A DNA stretch of 14,658 nt. It comes from Candidatus Schekmanbacteria bacterium GWA2_38_11. GTDB lineage: Bacteria > Schekmanbacteria > GWA2-38-11. Made by a program: the position numbers and the translations under genes. This document shows, in pieces, positions 1 through 7,896 of the stretch. The notes beneath the pieces are model-generated. The model was given only the letters and a program-made list of their open reading frames with translations, did no database searches and was not told the DNA's origin. The first letter of the stretch is position 1, and each line of letters begins with the position of its first letter. The DNA lies in NCBI GenBank assembly GCA_001790645.1, contig MGDB01000007.1, positions 1 to 14,658 of the forward strand, in the 5' to 3' direction.

Positions 1-144
1 CTCCCTTATCATCTATTATGACACAGTCTCCAAGCTGGGGGGTAATTCATTTTATAATATCCTTATCACAATTTCATTTCACCTTTATTTCACCTTTATC
101 CTTTACCCATAAAGGAATTTAGGATATGATTTTATTAATTTTGA

Positions 145-186
145 AAATCCCCCTTTTGAAAAAGGGGGTGGTGAGGGGGGATTTGA
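145..186. repeat. Dispersed palindromic repeat, family I (C5T4/A4G5)
   Basis: A stem of CCCCCTTTT (149-157) and AAAAGGGGG (160-168) is nested inside a second pairing, ATCCCCC near 147-153 with GGGGGGATT at 175-183. Related copies lie at about 264-298 (degenerate), 365-427 (carrying an inserted palindrome) and 9761-9808, so this is a dispersed repeat and not a single hairpin. There is no T-tract after the stem, so it is not a clear terminator. The rest of 1-436 shows no supported gene on the plus strand. Confidence 0.8.
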
Positions 187-263
187 AAAGAACAATATTT
201 TACTATAATCACACACTAAAAAATACTTCAGAAAATTTTAAAAAAACATGAAACTTATAATTA

Positions 264-298
264 AAAAATCCCCTTTGATCCCCCTTTTCCAAATAGGG
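264..298. repeat. Degenerate copy of family I repeat
   Basis: The stretch has the AATCCCCTTTGATCCCCCTT-type left arm followed by an eroded right arm. It lies inside a reading frame that is open upstream of the NlpC/P60 gene, and it is one reason for doubting that this upstream frame is coding. Confidence 0.45.
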
Positions 299-364
299 AG
301 CAGAAGATTCTATCATTTTTCAAATAGCATAAAATCTTCCTCTTTAGGAAGGGCTTACACTATA

Positions 365-427
365 AAATCCCCCTTTTCCCCTGCCTGCCGGCAGGCAGGG
401 GAAAAGGGGGGTCAGTGGGAATTTGAA
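365..427. repeat. Family I repeat with family V palindrome in its loop
   Basis: Positions 369-410 form a perfect 42-nt palindrome: CCCCCTTTT, CCCC, TGCCTGCC and then the exact complement. The central CCTGCCTGCCGGCAGGCAGG (380-399) is the family V unit. The outer C5T4/A4G5 arms are the family I stem seen uninterrupted at 149-168. The right flank, with GGGAATTTGAA, continues the family I unit. Confidence 0.85.
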
Positions 428-436
428 AAATTAGAA

Positions 437-934
437 TTGAAGATACTCCATATTCTTTTGGTTCTGGCTTTTCTCTCTATTGGATGCGCTTCCCAGGCAA
501 ATAAAAAGAAAGAAATGCTGCATCAGGCCATTCAAAGCTATTTAGGGACTCCCTACCAGTGGGGAAATTCATCACAGAAAGGAATTGACTGCTCCGGGTT
601 TACTCAGGAAGTATACAAAAAATCAGGAATAACGCTGCCGAGAACCGCGAGGGAGCAGTATAATACAGGAAAAAAAGTAGATAAAGATGATCTTGAATAC
701 GGAGATCTGGTTTTCTTCAATACAAAACCTTTAATATTTCTGAGTTCATGCTTTTTCCCCTGTATCCTCTTTAACATGGAAGTCCCTTCTGTTTACGGAA
801 TTACCCATGTAGGGATATATATCGAGGATGACAAATTTGTGCATTCCTCTGCAAGCCGCGGAGTGATTTTTGAAAATCTGAATAATTCTTACTGGAAGAA
901 AAGGTTTGTCGGGGCAAGGAGGTTACTGGATTAA
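437..934 (+). CDS. NlpC/P60-family cell-wall peptidase, lipoprotein
   Basis: Predicted D-gamma-glutamyl-meso-diaminopimelate type endopeptidase acting on peptidoglycan from the envelope. From the chosen TTG start, the N-terminus is a lipoprotein signal (hydrophobic LHILLVLAFL, lipobox LSIGC). It is followed by the NlpC/P60 domain: YLGTPYQWG, the catalytic cysteine in GIDCSGF, GDLVFF, the histidine in ITHVGIY, and a third polar histidine in FVHSS. The frame stays open back to an ATG at 248, but that extension reads through two dispersed palindromic repeats, so the TTG just before the signal peptide is preferred. No strong ribosome binding site is visible at either start. Between GDLVFFNT and ITHVGIY there is an unusual hydrophobic, two-cysteine insert of roughly 20-25 residues. 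The 3' end overlaps the stop of convergent dnaE by 12 nt. Family assignment is secure; the start is not. Confidence 0.8.
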   Translation: MKILHILLVLAFLSIGCASQANKKKEMLHQAIQSYLGTPYQWGNSSQKGIDCSGFTQEVYKKSGITLPRTAREQYNTGKKVDKDDLEYGDLVFFNTKPLIFLSSCFFPCILFNMEVPSVYGITHVGIYIEDDKFVHSSASRGVIFENLNNSYWKKRFVGARRLLD

Positions 935-3900
935 ACAATGAACAGTCCCTTCCCCTGTTAGCTTTTCAATCTCCTGGAGAATCTCCTTACAGGGGCTTAT
1001 TTTTATTTCCTGGTCAAGGTCAATAGTAGCCAAAAGGTTTTCAGAAGTTGCGACCTTAAGGGTCACAGAACATTTCCCTTTTTCTCTTATCAAAAGTTCT
1101 TTCAAACTGAAGAGTAGTTCCTTAGAAAGACCATTGGCGGTGAAATCAATTAAAATTCTCGAGGTCAGCTCTTCTTCAGCTTTCTCAAGTGGGATAATCT
1201 TCTCAGCTAATATTTTAGGGGCATGGTTTCTGTAACTCACTTTTCCCTTTACAAGTACAGGAGTGTCTTTCTCAAGGAGGCTGGAATATTTTTTGTAAAT
1301 ATCAGAAAATATTACAACCTCTATTACCCCGTTCAAATCTTCAAGGTTCAGGAACGCCATTTCCTCATTGTTCTTGTTAAAAATCTTTTTGAAATCTTTT
1401 ATCAGGCCTCCAATATTGACTGCTTCACCTTCCCGTTTATTTACTTTTGGACTTTCCTCTGTTTGGTTAAAATTTTCCTCTGCTTCGCCGTTCGAAGAAT
1501 TATTTTTCTGTGAAAGACTCCCGCAATCGCAGTTGCTCACACGCTCAATAATAGATGCGTAACGCGCCAGAGGGTGACCTGTAAGATAAAACCCAAGAAT
1601 TTCCTTTTCCTTTGACAGTAACTCATGTTCCGGCCATTCAGGACTATCAGGCAGTGGACAGGAATTGATCTCTGGTGATTCATCAGAATCAAAATGGCCA
1701 AACAGGCTCACCTGATTTGATTGTTTCTCCTTTTGAATTTTTTGCGCTCTTTCAAGGAAGAGATCCAATGCAAGAACCATCTGATGGCGATTTCCTCCGA
1801 GCCGGTCAAAGGCACCTGACAGGATCAGACTTTCTACGACACGCTTGTTTACAACTCTGAGGTCAACATTTACACAGAAATCAAAAAGGCTCTTGAAGAG
1901 CTTAATCTCATTTCTTGTCCTAATGATGGACTCAATCACCTGAACACCTACATTCTTTATAGCTGCCAGCCCAAACCTGATGGAATTACCTTTTATGGTA
2001 AAATCGCTGAAACTTTCATTTATATCAGGCGGCAATATTTCTATCTCCATTTCCCTGCAATCAGCAATATTTTTTACAATCTTATCTGTGTTGTCCATCT
2101 CGCTTGATAGAAGTGCAGCCATGAATTCCACAGGATAATGGACCTTGAGATAAGCAGTGCGGTAAGCTATCAGGGCATAAGCTGTGCTGTGTGATTTATT
2201 GAAACCATAGCCTGCAAATTTTGCCATAAGGTCAAATATTTTTTCTGCTTTGGCAGAGTCGAAACCTTTTCTCTTTGCCCCTTCAATAAATTTTTCTCTC
2301 TGCCTGGTCATAAGCTCATATTTCTTTTTCCCCATAGCGCTTCTCAGGATATCTGCTTCTGCAAGGGAAAATCCGGCTACCTCATTAGCAATCTTCATTA
2401 CCTGTTCCTGGTAAAGTATAACTCCGTAGGTATTCTCGAGGATGGGTTTTAAGATTGGCAGTTCGTACCGGACTTTCCTCTTCCCGTGTTTTGCCTTGAC
2501 AAAATCATCATTCATTCCGCTCTGCATAGGACCCGGCCTGTAAAGCGCAATCAGAGCAATTAAATCTTCAAAGAGATTTGGCTTAATATTCCGCAGAAGA
2601 TCCCTCATACCGGAACTTTCAAGCTGGAATACTCCGACTGTATTTGCCTCCGAGAAAAGCTTATAAGTTGCAGAATCGTTCATAGGAATATTGTCCAAAT
2701 CAAGTTCTACCTCCCTGTTCTGCTTTATTCTTTCAATAGTATTCTGGATTACCGTAAGGGTCTTAAGGCCCAATAAATCCATCTTTAAAAGTCCGATTGA
2801 CTGAATGTCATCCATTGCGTACTGGGTCAGAATTTCTTCGCCGGATTTACTTCCACCTTTCTGCTCAGAGGATTTATAGAGAGGAACAAATTCATCAAGA
2901 GGTCTTGGCGATATAACCACACCTGCAGCATGGGTCGAGGCCTGACGGGTTAAACCTTCAAGGATTTTGGCTATTTCAAAGAGTTCAGCTATCTTTTGGT
3001 CCTCCTGAATAATCCTTTTCAGTTCGGGCTCTTTCTCGATTGCCTGGCCCAAAGTTATTTTTAGCTGGGTAGGAATAAGCTTTGCAATGCTGTCCACAGC
3101 AGCATAAGGCATTCCTAAAACCCTGCCCACATCCCTCACAACTGCCTTTGCCATCAACTGCCCGAAAGTTATTATCTGGCCGACATTATCCTTGCCGTAT
3201 TTGTTCTTCACATATTTTATTACTTCGTCTCTGCGGTCTTTGCAGATATCTGTATCGATATCAGGCATGTTTTTTCTTTCAGGGTTTAAAAACCTTTCAA
3301 ATATGAGTCCGTATTTGATAGGATCAACATCAGTTATATTAAGGGCATAGGCTGCTACGCTTCCTGCAGCAGAGCCTCTCCCGGGACCTACAGGTATCTT
3401 CTGCTCTCTCGCATACTTTATGAAATCCCATACAATAAGAAAATATCCTGCAAAGTTCATTTCAGTAATGATACGCAGTTCATCATCAAGGCGGTTCCTG
3501 TAGGACAGGAAGACTTTTTCAAAATCCTTTTCTCCGGTTTCAGCCTTCAACTTCTCAAGTCTTTTCTCAAGGCCATCCTTTGCAAGTTTTATTAAATAAT
3601 CATCGAGGCTGAGACCTTCAGGCGACTGGTAGACCGGAAGGTATGACTTATCAAATTCAATTTTGAGATCACACTTTTCAGCAATCTTTAACGTATTGTG
3701 GATTGCTTCAGGAATATCTTTAAAAGAATTCCTCATCTCATCAGGTGATTTGAAGTAGAACTGGTCTGATGAAAAAGTTAACCTCTTTGTATCAGATAAA
3801 TTTTTTCCTGTCCCGACACAGAGAAGCACCTCGTGGGCAAGGACATGAGATTTTGAAAGATAGTGGCAGTCATTTGTGGCAACAACAGGCAGGGAAAGTC

Positions 3901-4498
3901 TGCCTGCCAATTCAATCAGTCTTTTGTTTACTGTTTTTTGAGCTTCAATACCGTTATCTTGAATCTCTATATAAAAATCGTTTTTATCAAAAATGCTCCT
4001 GTAAAACTCTGCTACTTTGCAGGCATCTTCAAACTTTTCCCGGCTGAGAAGACTGGGAATCTCTCCCTTCAGGCATGCACTGAGACCAATAAGGCCTGAA
4101 GAATATTTTGCCAAAAGTTCCTTGTCTATCCTTGGCCTGTAGTAGAACCCTTCCAAGTATGATTTACTGACAAGCTTAATCAGGTTATGATACCCGGTCA
4201 GGTTTTTCACAAGCAGCACAAAGTGGAAGGATGCTTCGGCAATTCCTCTTGGAGTTGACTTTTCAAGTCTGCTTCCCGGCGCTATATATACCTCGCAGCC
4301 AAGAATCGGTTTTATCCCGATTTGCAGAGCCTCCTTGTAAAACTGGATTGCACCGAACATATTCCCGTGGTCGGTAATTGCCAGGGCAGGCATTTTAAAT
4401 TCGCCCGCCTTTTTCAGCGCATCCTTAATCTTTAAGGCACCATCCAGAAGGCTGTACTGGGTATGAACATGGAGATGGACAAAATCAGAATTGTTCAT
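923..4498 (-). CDS. dnaE: DNA polymerase III alpha subunit
   Basis: Replicative polymerase catalytic subunit, 1191 aa, full length for a DnaE1-type enzyme. The N-terminal PHP domain (about 1-215) has HLHVHT (8-13), ITDHG (41-45), GCEVY (67-71), CLKGE (142-146) and NDCHY (209-213). The polymerase core has GPGRGSAAGS (371-380), the catalytic aspartates in PDIDTD (412-417) and a third in KMDLLGLKTL (572-581). QVSLF (929-933) matches the internal beta-clamp-binding motif QxxLF. An OB fold follows (about 1027-1100: VNIGGLI, FLNLEDLNG, VLVKGKV), then a short C-terminal domain. The ATG has an AGGA box 9-10 nt upstream that overlaps the stop codon of mazG, so the two genes are translationally adjacent, 10 bp apart. 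The gene ends inside the tail of the convergent NlpC/P60 gene. Identification is near certain. Confidence 0.98.
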   Translation of the reverse strand: MNNSDFVHLHVHTQYSLLDGALKIKDALKKAGEFKMPALAITDHGNMFGAIQFYKEALQIGIKPILGCEVYIAPGSRLEKSTPRGIAEASFHFVLLVKNLTGYHNLIKLVSKSYLEGFYYRPRIDKELLAKYSSGLIGLSACLKGEIPSLLSREKFEDACKVAEFYRSIFDKNDFYIEIQDNGIEAQKTVNKRLIELAGRLSLPVVATNDCHYLSKSHVLAHEVLLCVGTGKNLSDTKRLTFSSDQFYFKSPDEMRNSFKDIPEAIHNTLKIAEKCDLKIEFDKSYLPVYQSPEGLSLDDYLIKLAKDGLEKRLEKLKAETGEKDFEKVFLSYRNRLDDELRIITEMNFAGYFLIVWDFIKYAREQKIPVGPGRGSAAGSVAAYALNITDVDPIKYGLIFERFLNPERKNMPDIDTDICKDRRDEVIKYVKNKYGKDNVGQIITFGQLMAKAVVRDVGRVLGMPYAAVDSIAKLIPTQLKITLGQAIEKEPELKRIIQEDQKIAELFEIAKILEGLTRQASTHAAGVVISPRPLDEFVPLYKSSEQKGGSKSGEEILTQYAMDDIQSIGLLKMDLLGLKTLTVIQNTIERIKQNREVELDLDNIPMNDSATYKLFSEANTVGVFQLESSGMRDLLRNIKPNLFEDLIALIALYRPGPMQSGMNDDFVKAKHGKRKVRYELPILKPILENTYGVILYQEQVMKIANEVAGFSLAEADILRSAMGKKKYELMTRQREKFIEGAKRKGFDSAKAEKIFDLMAKFAGYGFNKSHSTAYALIAYRTAYLKVHYPVEFMAALLSSEMDNTDKIVKNIADCREMEIEILPPDINESFSDFTIKGNSIRFGLAAIKNVGVQVIESIIRTRNEIKLFKSLFDFCVNVDLRVVNKRVVESLILSGAFDRLGGNRHQMVLALDLFLERAQKIQKEKQSNQVSLFGHFDSDESPEINSCPLPDSPEWPEHELLSKEKEILGFYLTGHPLARYASIIERVSNCDCGSLSQKNNSSNGEAEENFNQTEESPKVNKREGEAVNIGGLIKDFKKIFNKNNEEMAFLNLEDLNGVIEVVIFSDIYKKYSSLLEKDTPVLVKGKVSYRNHAPKILAEKIIPLEKAEEELTSRILIDFTANGLSKELLFSLKELLIREKGKCSVTLKVATSENLLATIDLDQEIKISPCKEILQEIEKLTGEGTVHCLIQ

Positions 4499-4508
4499 TC
4501 ACATTTTC

Positions 4509-5312
4509 CTATCTTTCTTTGAATTTAGCCTTTTCCCACAATTTCTCAAGTTCATCAAGTGAGAAACTTTCAATATTTTTACCGCTTTTCCCGACTTCCC
4601 TCTCTATAAACTGAAAACGGGAAATAAATTTCTTAGAGCTTTTTTTTAAGGCTTCTTCAGGGTTAATCGCAAGGAACCTCGATATATTTACCAGCGTAAA
4701 AAACAAGTCTCCGATTTCCTCTTCAAGCTCTTCCTTTATCCCCGAGGCAAAGGCTTTGTGGAATTCTGAGATCTCCTCTTTAAGCTTTTCATAAACTTCC
4801 TCAACAGATTTCCAGTCAAAACCAACCCGTGAAGCCTTATCTTGTAAACGCAGGGCATAAAGGAGGGCTGGTAAAGTTTTAGGTATTCTTTCCAAAGAAG
4901 ACTTCTTGTCTTTTTTTTCCCTTCTCTTAATATCTTCCCACTGCAAAAGAACTTCTTTGGAGTTTTTTACATTTCGCTCCTCAAAGACATGAGGATGTCG
5001 CCTTACCATTTTTTCATAAACAAATTCCAGAACGTCATTAACAGTAAATACTTTCTCTTCCCTGGCAAGCTCGATATGGAATAATACCTGAAACAAGAGA
5101 TCTCCCAACTCCTCCATAAGGAGCTTTGGGTTTTTTTCCTCAATGGCTTCTATTACTTCATGTACCTCTTCTATCAGATATGTCTTAAGGGAATCCCTTG
5201 TCTGCTCTTTATCCCAGGGACATCCATCAGGGCCTCTGAGTATCTCTATTATTTTCACAATCTTTTCAAACTGACCATGAGTATTTAGCTTATCAAGCTT
5301 ATCCCGGGGCAA
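4509..5312 (-). CDS. mazG: Nucleoside triphosphate pyrophosphohydrolase MazG
   Basis: Hydrolyses (d)NTPs to monophosphate and pyrophosphate, clearing aberrant nucleotides from the pool. Numbering from the longest frame (280 aa), the signature LRGPDGCPWDKEQT (38-51) is followed by the Mg-binding EEVHEVIEAI (61-70) and EELGDLLFQVLFH (80-92). A second, C-terminal MazG repeat has KEEISEF (191-197), EEEIGDLFFTLVNISRF (210-226) and NPEEALKKSSKKFISRF (230-246). This tandem layout is that of E. coli-type MazG (about 263 aa). The start chosen is TTG at 5312, because an AAGGAG box sits 6 nt upstream. A GTG at 5351 would add 13 residues (MIICKIRTRKENA) but has only AAAGG about 3-4 nt away. dnaE begins 10 bp downstream and surely shares the transcript. 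Confidence 0.95.
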   Translation of the reverse strand: MPRDKLDKLNTHGQFEKIVKIIEILRGPDGCPWDKEQTRDSLKTYLIEEVHEVIEAIEEKNPKLLMEELGDLLFQVLFHIELAREEKVFTVNDVLEFVYEKMVRRHPHVFEERNVKNSKEVLLQWEDIKRREKKDKKSSLERIPKTLPALLYALRLQDKASRVGFDWKSVEEVYEKLKEEISEFHKAFASGIKEELEEEIGDLFFTLVNISRFLAINPEEALKKSSKKFISRFQFIEREVGKSGKNIESFSLDELEKLWEKAKFKER

Positions 5313-5492
5313 AGCGTTCTCCTTTCTCGTGCGGATTTTGCAAATAATCACTAACCTTTATTTAGTAACAAAAGATTTTTTTTTTGGCAATTAAATTTAT
5401 TGTGAAAAAACTTTGACAAAATTTTTGAATGAATTTATAGTCAACTTTAAAGTAATTTACCATGTGCTTTTGCGCGTGGCATTTATTAAAAT

Positions 5493-5561
5493 GTAGGGCA
5501 CATTCCCCGAATGTGCCTAAAATAATTATTTCACTCGGTTCGTTCGGGGAATGAACCCTAC
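5493..5561. repeat. Family III composite palindrome (GTAGGG...CCCTAC)
   Basis: Outer arms at 5493-5511 and 5543-5561 are inverted copies matching at 17 of 19 positions (GTAGGG-CATTCCCCGAA type). Inside the left arm a second hairpin, GGCACATTC (5497-5505) with GAATGTGCC (5509-5517), can form instead, so the element can fold in two competing ways. The rest of the 5313-5713 gap holds an AT-rich mazG upstream region, a short hairpin at 5579-5598 (CCCaGTGC ttcc GCACgGGG) and the dyad GGTTAT/ATAACC at 5605-5610 and 5624-5629, but no gene. Confidence 0.75.
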
Positions 5562-5713
5562 AAAGGGTAACGTTTCATCCCAGTGCTTCCGCACGGGGAA
5601 TTCAGGTTATATTTTTGATTAACATAACCCTGTCAATCAGCAGTTCTGCACAGAGAATCAGAGAATGGTTGTGTTGTAAAATCTTTTAAGAATAAAAACA
5701 TTAAGGAGTTAAT

Positions 5714-6295
5714 ATGGTAAATACCAAATCCATCTCCCGGTTTTTTTTAATCTTTGTCTTTACCTTGATAACTTCCTGCGCACATTACCACCCGATATTG
5801 CCTGACACAGAAATAAAAAAGCTTTCTAATGAAGAATTTAAAAATTACTTCATTAAGCGGCTTGACGAGGTAATCCTTGTGCAGGTTTTCTCAAACAAGC
5901 TTGCAATAAATAAGCCCGTCAGCGACGGCACAACAATAAGAAACATGAGGGTTGGGACTATTTCGAGTATAATCAGCCGGGATGAGCCTCTGTTTAAGCA
6001 ATGCAGGGCTGAATATGAAATTCTGAAGTCTGAACTTACCAAACGGAGTCAGGGAAAAGATAACCAGCTTTTTACTGAAACAATGGGAAAGGCAGAAAAA
6101 TTATTAGAGGAACATCTGGACAGGATATGGTATGAAACACAAAATATAGCCGGTCAGGAAATAGATTATTCACAGTTTGAAACAGAGTTTGTTGATTTTA
6201 AAAAATTTTATGAAATACGTCTGCACAATGATAAAGCCAAGGGTAACCTCGTAGATATATTGTTTGAAAAACCCTATTTTGAAAGCTCTTATTAG
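5714..6295 (+). CDS. Hypothetical lipoprotein
   Basis: A 193-residue protein that I do not recognise. The N-terminus is a lipoprotein signal: lysine and arginine at 5 and 9, the hydrophobic run FFLIFVFTLI, then a lipobox I-T-S-C with the lipidated cysteine at residue 22. The rest is hydrophilic and apparently helical, rich in Glu/Lys, without repeats or metal motifs. The start is secure: AAGGAG lies 6 nt before the ATG. It stands alone, divergent from mazG, and is followed by about 400 bp of repeats. It is likely anchored in the cytoplasmic or outer membrane and facing the periplasm; nothing in the sequence or context gives a function. Confidence 0.85.
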   Translation: MVNTKSISRFFLIFVFTLITSCAHYHPILPDTEIKKLSNEEFKNYFIKRLDEVILVQVFSNKLAINKPVSDGTTIRNMRVGTISSIISRDEPLFKQCRAEYEILKSELTKRSQGKDNQLFTETMGKAEKLLEEHLDRIWYETQNIAGQEIDYSQFETEFVDFKKFYEIRLHNDKAKGNLVDILFEKPYFESSY

Positions 6296-6317
6296 TGTGG
6301 GAGTGTCAAGGTATAAT

Positions 6318-6338
6318 AGCCGAGGCATCTTGCCTCGG
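6318..6338. repeat. Family II palindrome (CCGAGGCA/TGCCTCGG)
   Basis: CCGAGGCA (6320-6327) and TGCCTCGG (6331-6338) form an 8-bp stem with a 3-nt loop. A second copy, with the same AGC lead-in, lies at 9837-9857. Neither has a T-tract. Confidence 0.75.
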
Positions 6339-6351
6339 TCAGTATTCAGCC

Positions 6352-6423
6352 GTAGGGCAAGGCTAAAGCCTTGCTTAATTCCTGTTTGCCGGCAGAAAAG
6401 CAACCCTTTTGGGTTGCCCTACA
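6352..6423. repeat. Family III composite palindrome (GTAGGGCAA...TTGCCCTAC)
   Basis: Terminal inverted repeats GTAGGGCAA (6352-6360) and TTGCCCTAC (6414-6422) enclose two complete hairpins: GCAAGGCT/AGCCTTGC (6357-6364, 6367-6374) and GCAACCC/GGGTTGC (6400-6406, 6411-6417). A 95-bp copy with the same layout is at 12158-12252. The spacer here contains TTGCCGGCAG, possibly an eroded family V core. Confidence 0.8.
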
Positions 6424-6517
6424 TTTCTGCCAGGAAACTTTCTAACTTCTCAATTTCCCAACTTCCCAATTTTCTGATTTTCTATTTCCAATTCCCTATT
6501 GGCTATTCCCCTGCCAC

Positions 6518-6553
6518 GCAGGCTACCTGCCTGCCGGCATGCAGGAAGCCTGC
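6518..6553. repeat. Family V palindrome in the loop of a GCAGGCT/AGCCTGC palindrome
   Basis: CCTGCCTGCCGGCATGCAGG (6526-6545, one change from the perfect unit) is flanked by the inverted arms GCAGGCT (6518-6524) and AGCCTGC (6547-6553). The surrounding 6424-6632 has no gene; an open frame crossing it is made of repeat sequence. Confidence 0.75.
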
Positions 6554-6632
6554 GGCTACTTATCACTTGTCACTCAAAATCCTCTGGCGCTATGATACTC
6601 TCACCTCAATCACACAAGCCGGGATAATTTAA

Positions 6633-6661
6633 TTGACAAAGGGGCTGAAATCAGATATTTT
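6633..6661 (+). promoter_or_regulatory. Candidate promoter of the glm cluster
   Basis: TTGACA (6633-6638) is a perfect sigma-70-type -35 box, followed by a 17-nt spacer and TATTTT (6656-6661, four of six matches). This predicts a start near 6668 and a leader of about 30 nt before the ATG at 6700. Confidence 0.5.
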
Positions 6662-6699
6662 TTAAAAATTATCGTTGACTAAAAAGGAGATTAATTTTT

Positions 6700-7896
6700 A
6701 TGAAATCCTTAATTTTAGCAGGTGGAAGAGGTGTAAATTTAAACCCCATCACCAAGACCCGGTCAAAATCAATGATCAACATTTGCGGCAAACCGGTTCT
6801 TGAATATATTCTTCTTGGTTTAAAAGACATAGGAATCAATGACCATATCATCGTAGTCGGGCATGAAAAGGAAAAGATAAAAACCTATTTTGGCAGGGGA
6901 GAAAAGTGGGGCATTTCTATCAACTATGCTGAACAAAAAGGGACAACCAGCATCGGCGGTGCAGTGCTCTCTGCCAGGAATTGTTTTGCTGAAGGAGGAT
7001 ACTTCTTTTTAGTATACGGTGATATTGTATTTTATCCAAATATTTTCCTCAACACCTTAATCTCCTTCAATTCCATAAAAGGTCCTATTGCAACTATATG
7101 TTTGCCTCCCACTCCAGGCCTTTATGGAAATATTTACATGGACCAGGAAGTACAGATCACAAAGATCATTGAAAAGCCTTCTAACAGAAAGTTCGGGAAC
7201 TATATTCTTTCTGGGGTCTTTATCCTCCCCACGCAATTCTTTAAATTATTGGTAAAGGCTAAAAGCAACATGGAAAAGGCATTCGCCTTTCTTGTCAAGG
7301 AGATGGGTCTCCACGCATCGATTTTTGAAGAAGACTGGATAGACATCGGCTATCCATGGAATGTCATAGATGCAAATAAGCTGTTAATGAAATCAATTAA
7401 AAGGACTTCAATTGCAACTACGGCAAAATTTGAAAACAATGTTTCTATAAATGGCCCTGTTCTTATAGAGGACAATGTAATTATAAAGGCTGGAGCAACT
7501 ATCAACGGTCCCTGTTATATTGGTACTGATTCTTTTGTAGGCAATAACTGTCTTATTAGAGAAAATACTTCCCTGGGAGCCCGTAGCCTTGTGGGCTATG
7601 GAGTGGAAATCAAAAACAGCATAATTTTTGAGGATGCTAAAATTGGGCGTCTTTCCTTTATTGGCGACAGCATAGTCGGAGATAGGGTTGATATTGGTTC
7701 CGGAGTAATGACTGTCAACAGACATATAGACGGAAAGACCGTCAAGACCCGCATTAACAACAATTATATAGACAGCAAACTTGAAAAACTCGGAGCTTTT
7801 ATAGGAGATGATGCTGTAATAGGTGCTTCAAATACTATCTTGCCTGGAACCATCATCCCCAATAAAGCAAAGATCCCGCATAAGGGATCAATCTAA
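6700..7896 (+). CDS. GlmU-like sugar-1-phosphate nucleotidylyltransferase fused to a left-handed beta-helix domain
   Basis: A 398-residue two-domain protein of the archaeal GlmU-like type, expected to work on the way to UDP-GlcNAc. The N-terminal Rossmann-like nucleotidylyltransferase domain (about 1-235) shows LAGGRG (6-11), a lysine at 23, YGD with a metal-binding Asp108, IEKP (157-160) and WIDIGYP with Asp215. The C-terminal hexapeptide repeats (about 247-385) form a beta-helix. Two changes stand out. The usual G-T/K-R-L of the nucleotide loop reads GVNL, so the catalytic arginine is Asn13. The GHLTYLGD acetyltransferase motif reads GRLSFIGD, so the histidine is Arg317. AAGGAG lies 10 nt before the ATG. 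The gene is 13 nt upstream of glmS and is surely cotranscribed with it. Substrate specificity, and whether either activity survives, cannot be told. Confidence 0.85.
   Translation: MKSLILAGGRGVNLNPITKTRSKSMINICGKPVLEYILLGLKDIGINDHIIVVGHEKEKIKTYFGRGEKWGISINYAEQKGTTSIGGAVLSARNCFAEGGYFFLVYGDIVFYPNIFLNTLISFNSIKGPIATICLPPTPGLYGNIYMDQEVQITKIIEKPSNRKFGNYILSGVFILPTQFFKLLVKAKSNMEKAFAFLVKEMGLHASIFEEDWIDIGYPWNVIDANKLLMKSIKRTSIATTAKFENNVSINGPVLIEDNVIIKAGATINGPCYIGTDSFVGNNCLIRENTSLGARSLVGYGVEIKNSIIFEDAKIGRLSFIGDSIVGDRVDIGSGVMTVNRHIDGKTVKTRINNNYIDSKLEKLGAFIGDDAVIGASNTILPGTIIPNKAKIPHKGSI

Noticed and set aside
248..436. N-terminal extension of the NlpC/P60 gene from the ATG at 248
   Set aside because: The extension reads through two copies of the family I repeat and the 42-nt palindrome, and it would place a lipoprotein signal 60 residues into the protein. 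The TTG at 437 fits the signal peptide.
3769..4099. Overlapping plus-strand frames opposite dnaE
   Set aside because: They are shadows of the dnaE coding sequence on the other strand, without ribosome binding sites or recognisable domains.
6318..6338. Family II hairpin as a transcription terminator
   Set aside because: No T-tract follows, and the same unit recurs at 9837-9857 in another setting, so it is better explained as a dispersed repeat.
6264..6632. 122-codon open frame on the plus strand
   Set aside because: It begins inside the lipoprotein gene in another frame and then translates dispersed palindromic repeats (families II, III and V). The protein has no coherent composition and the start has no ribosome binding site.
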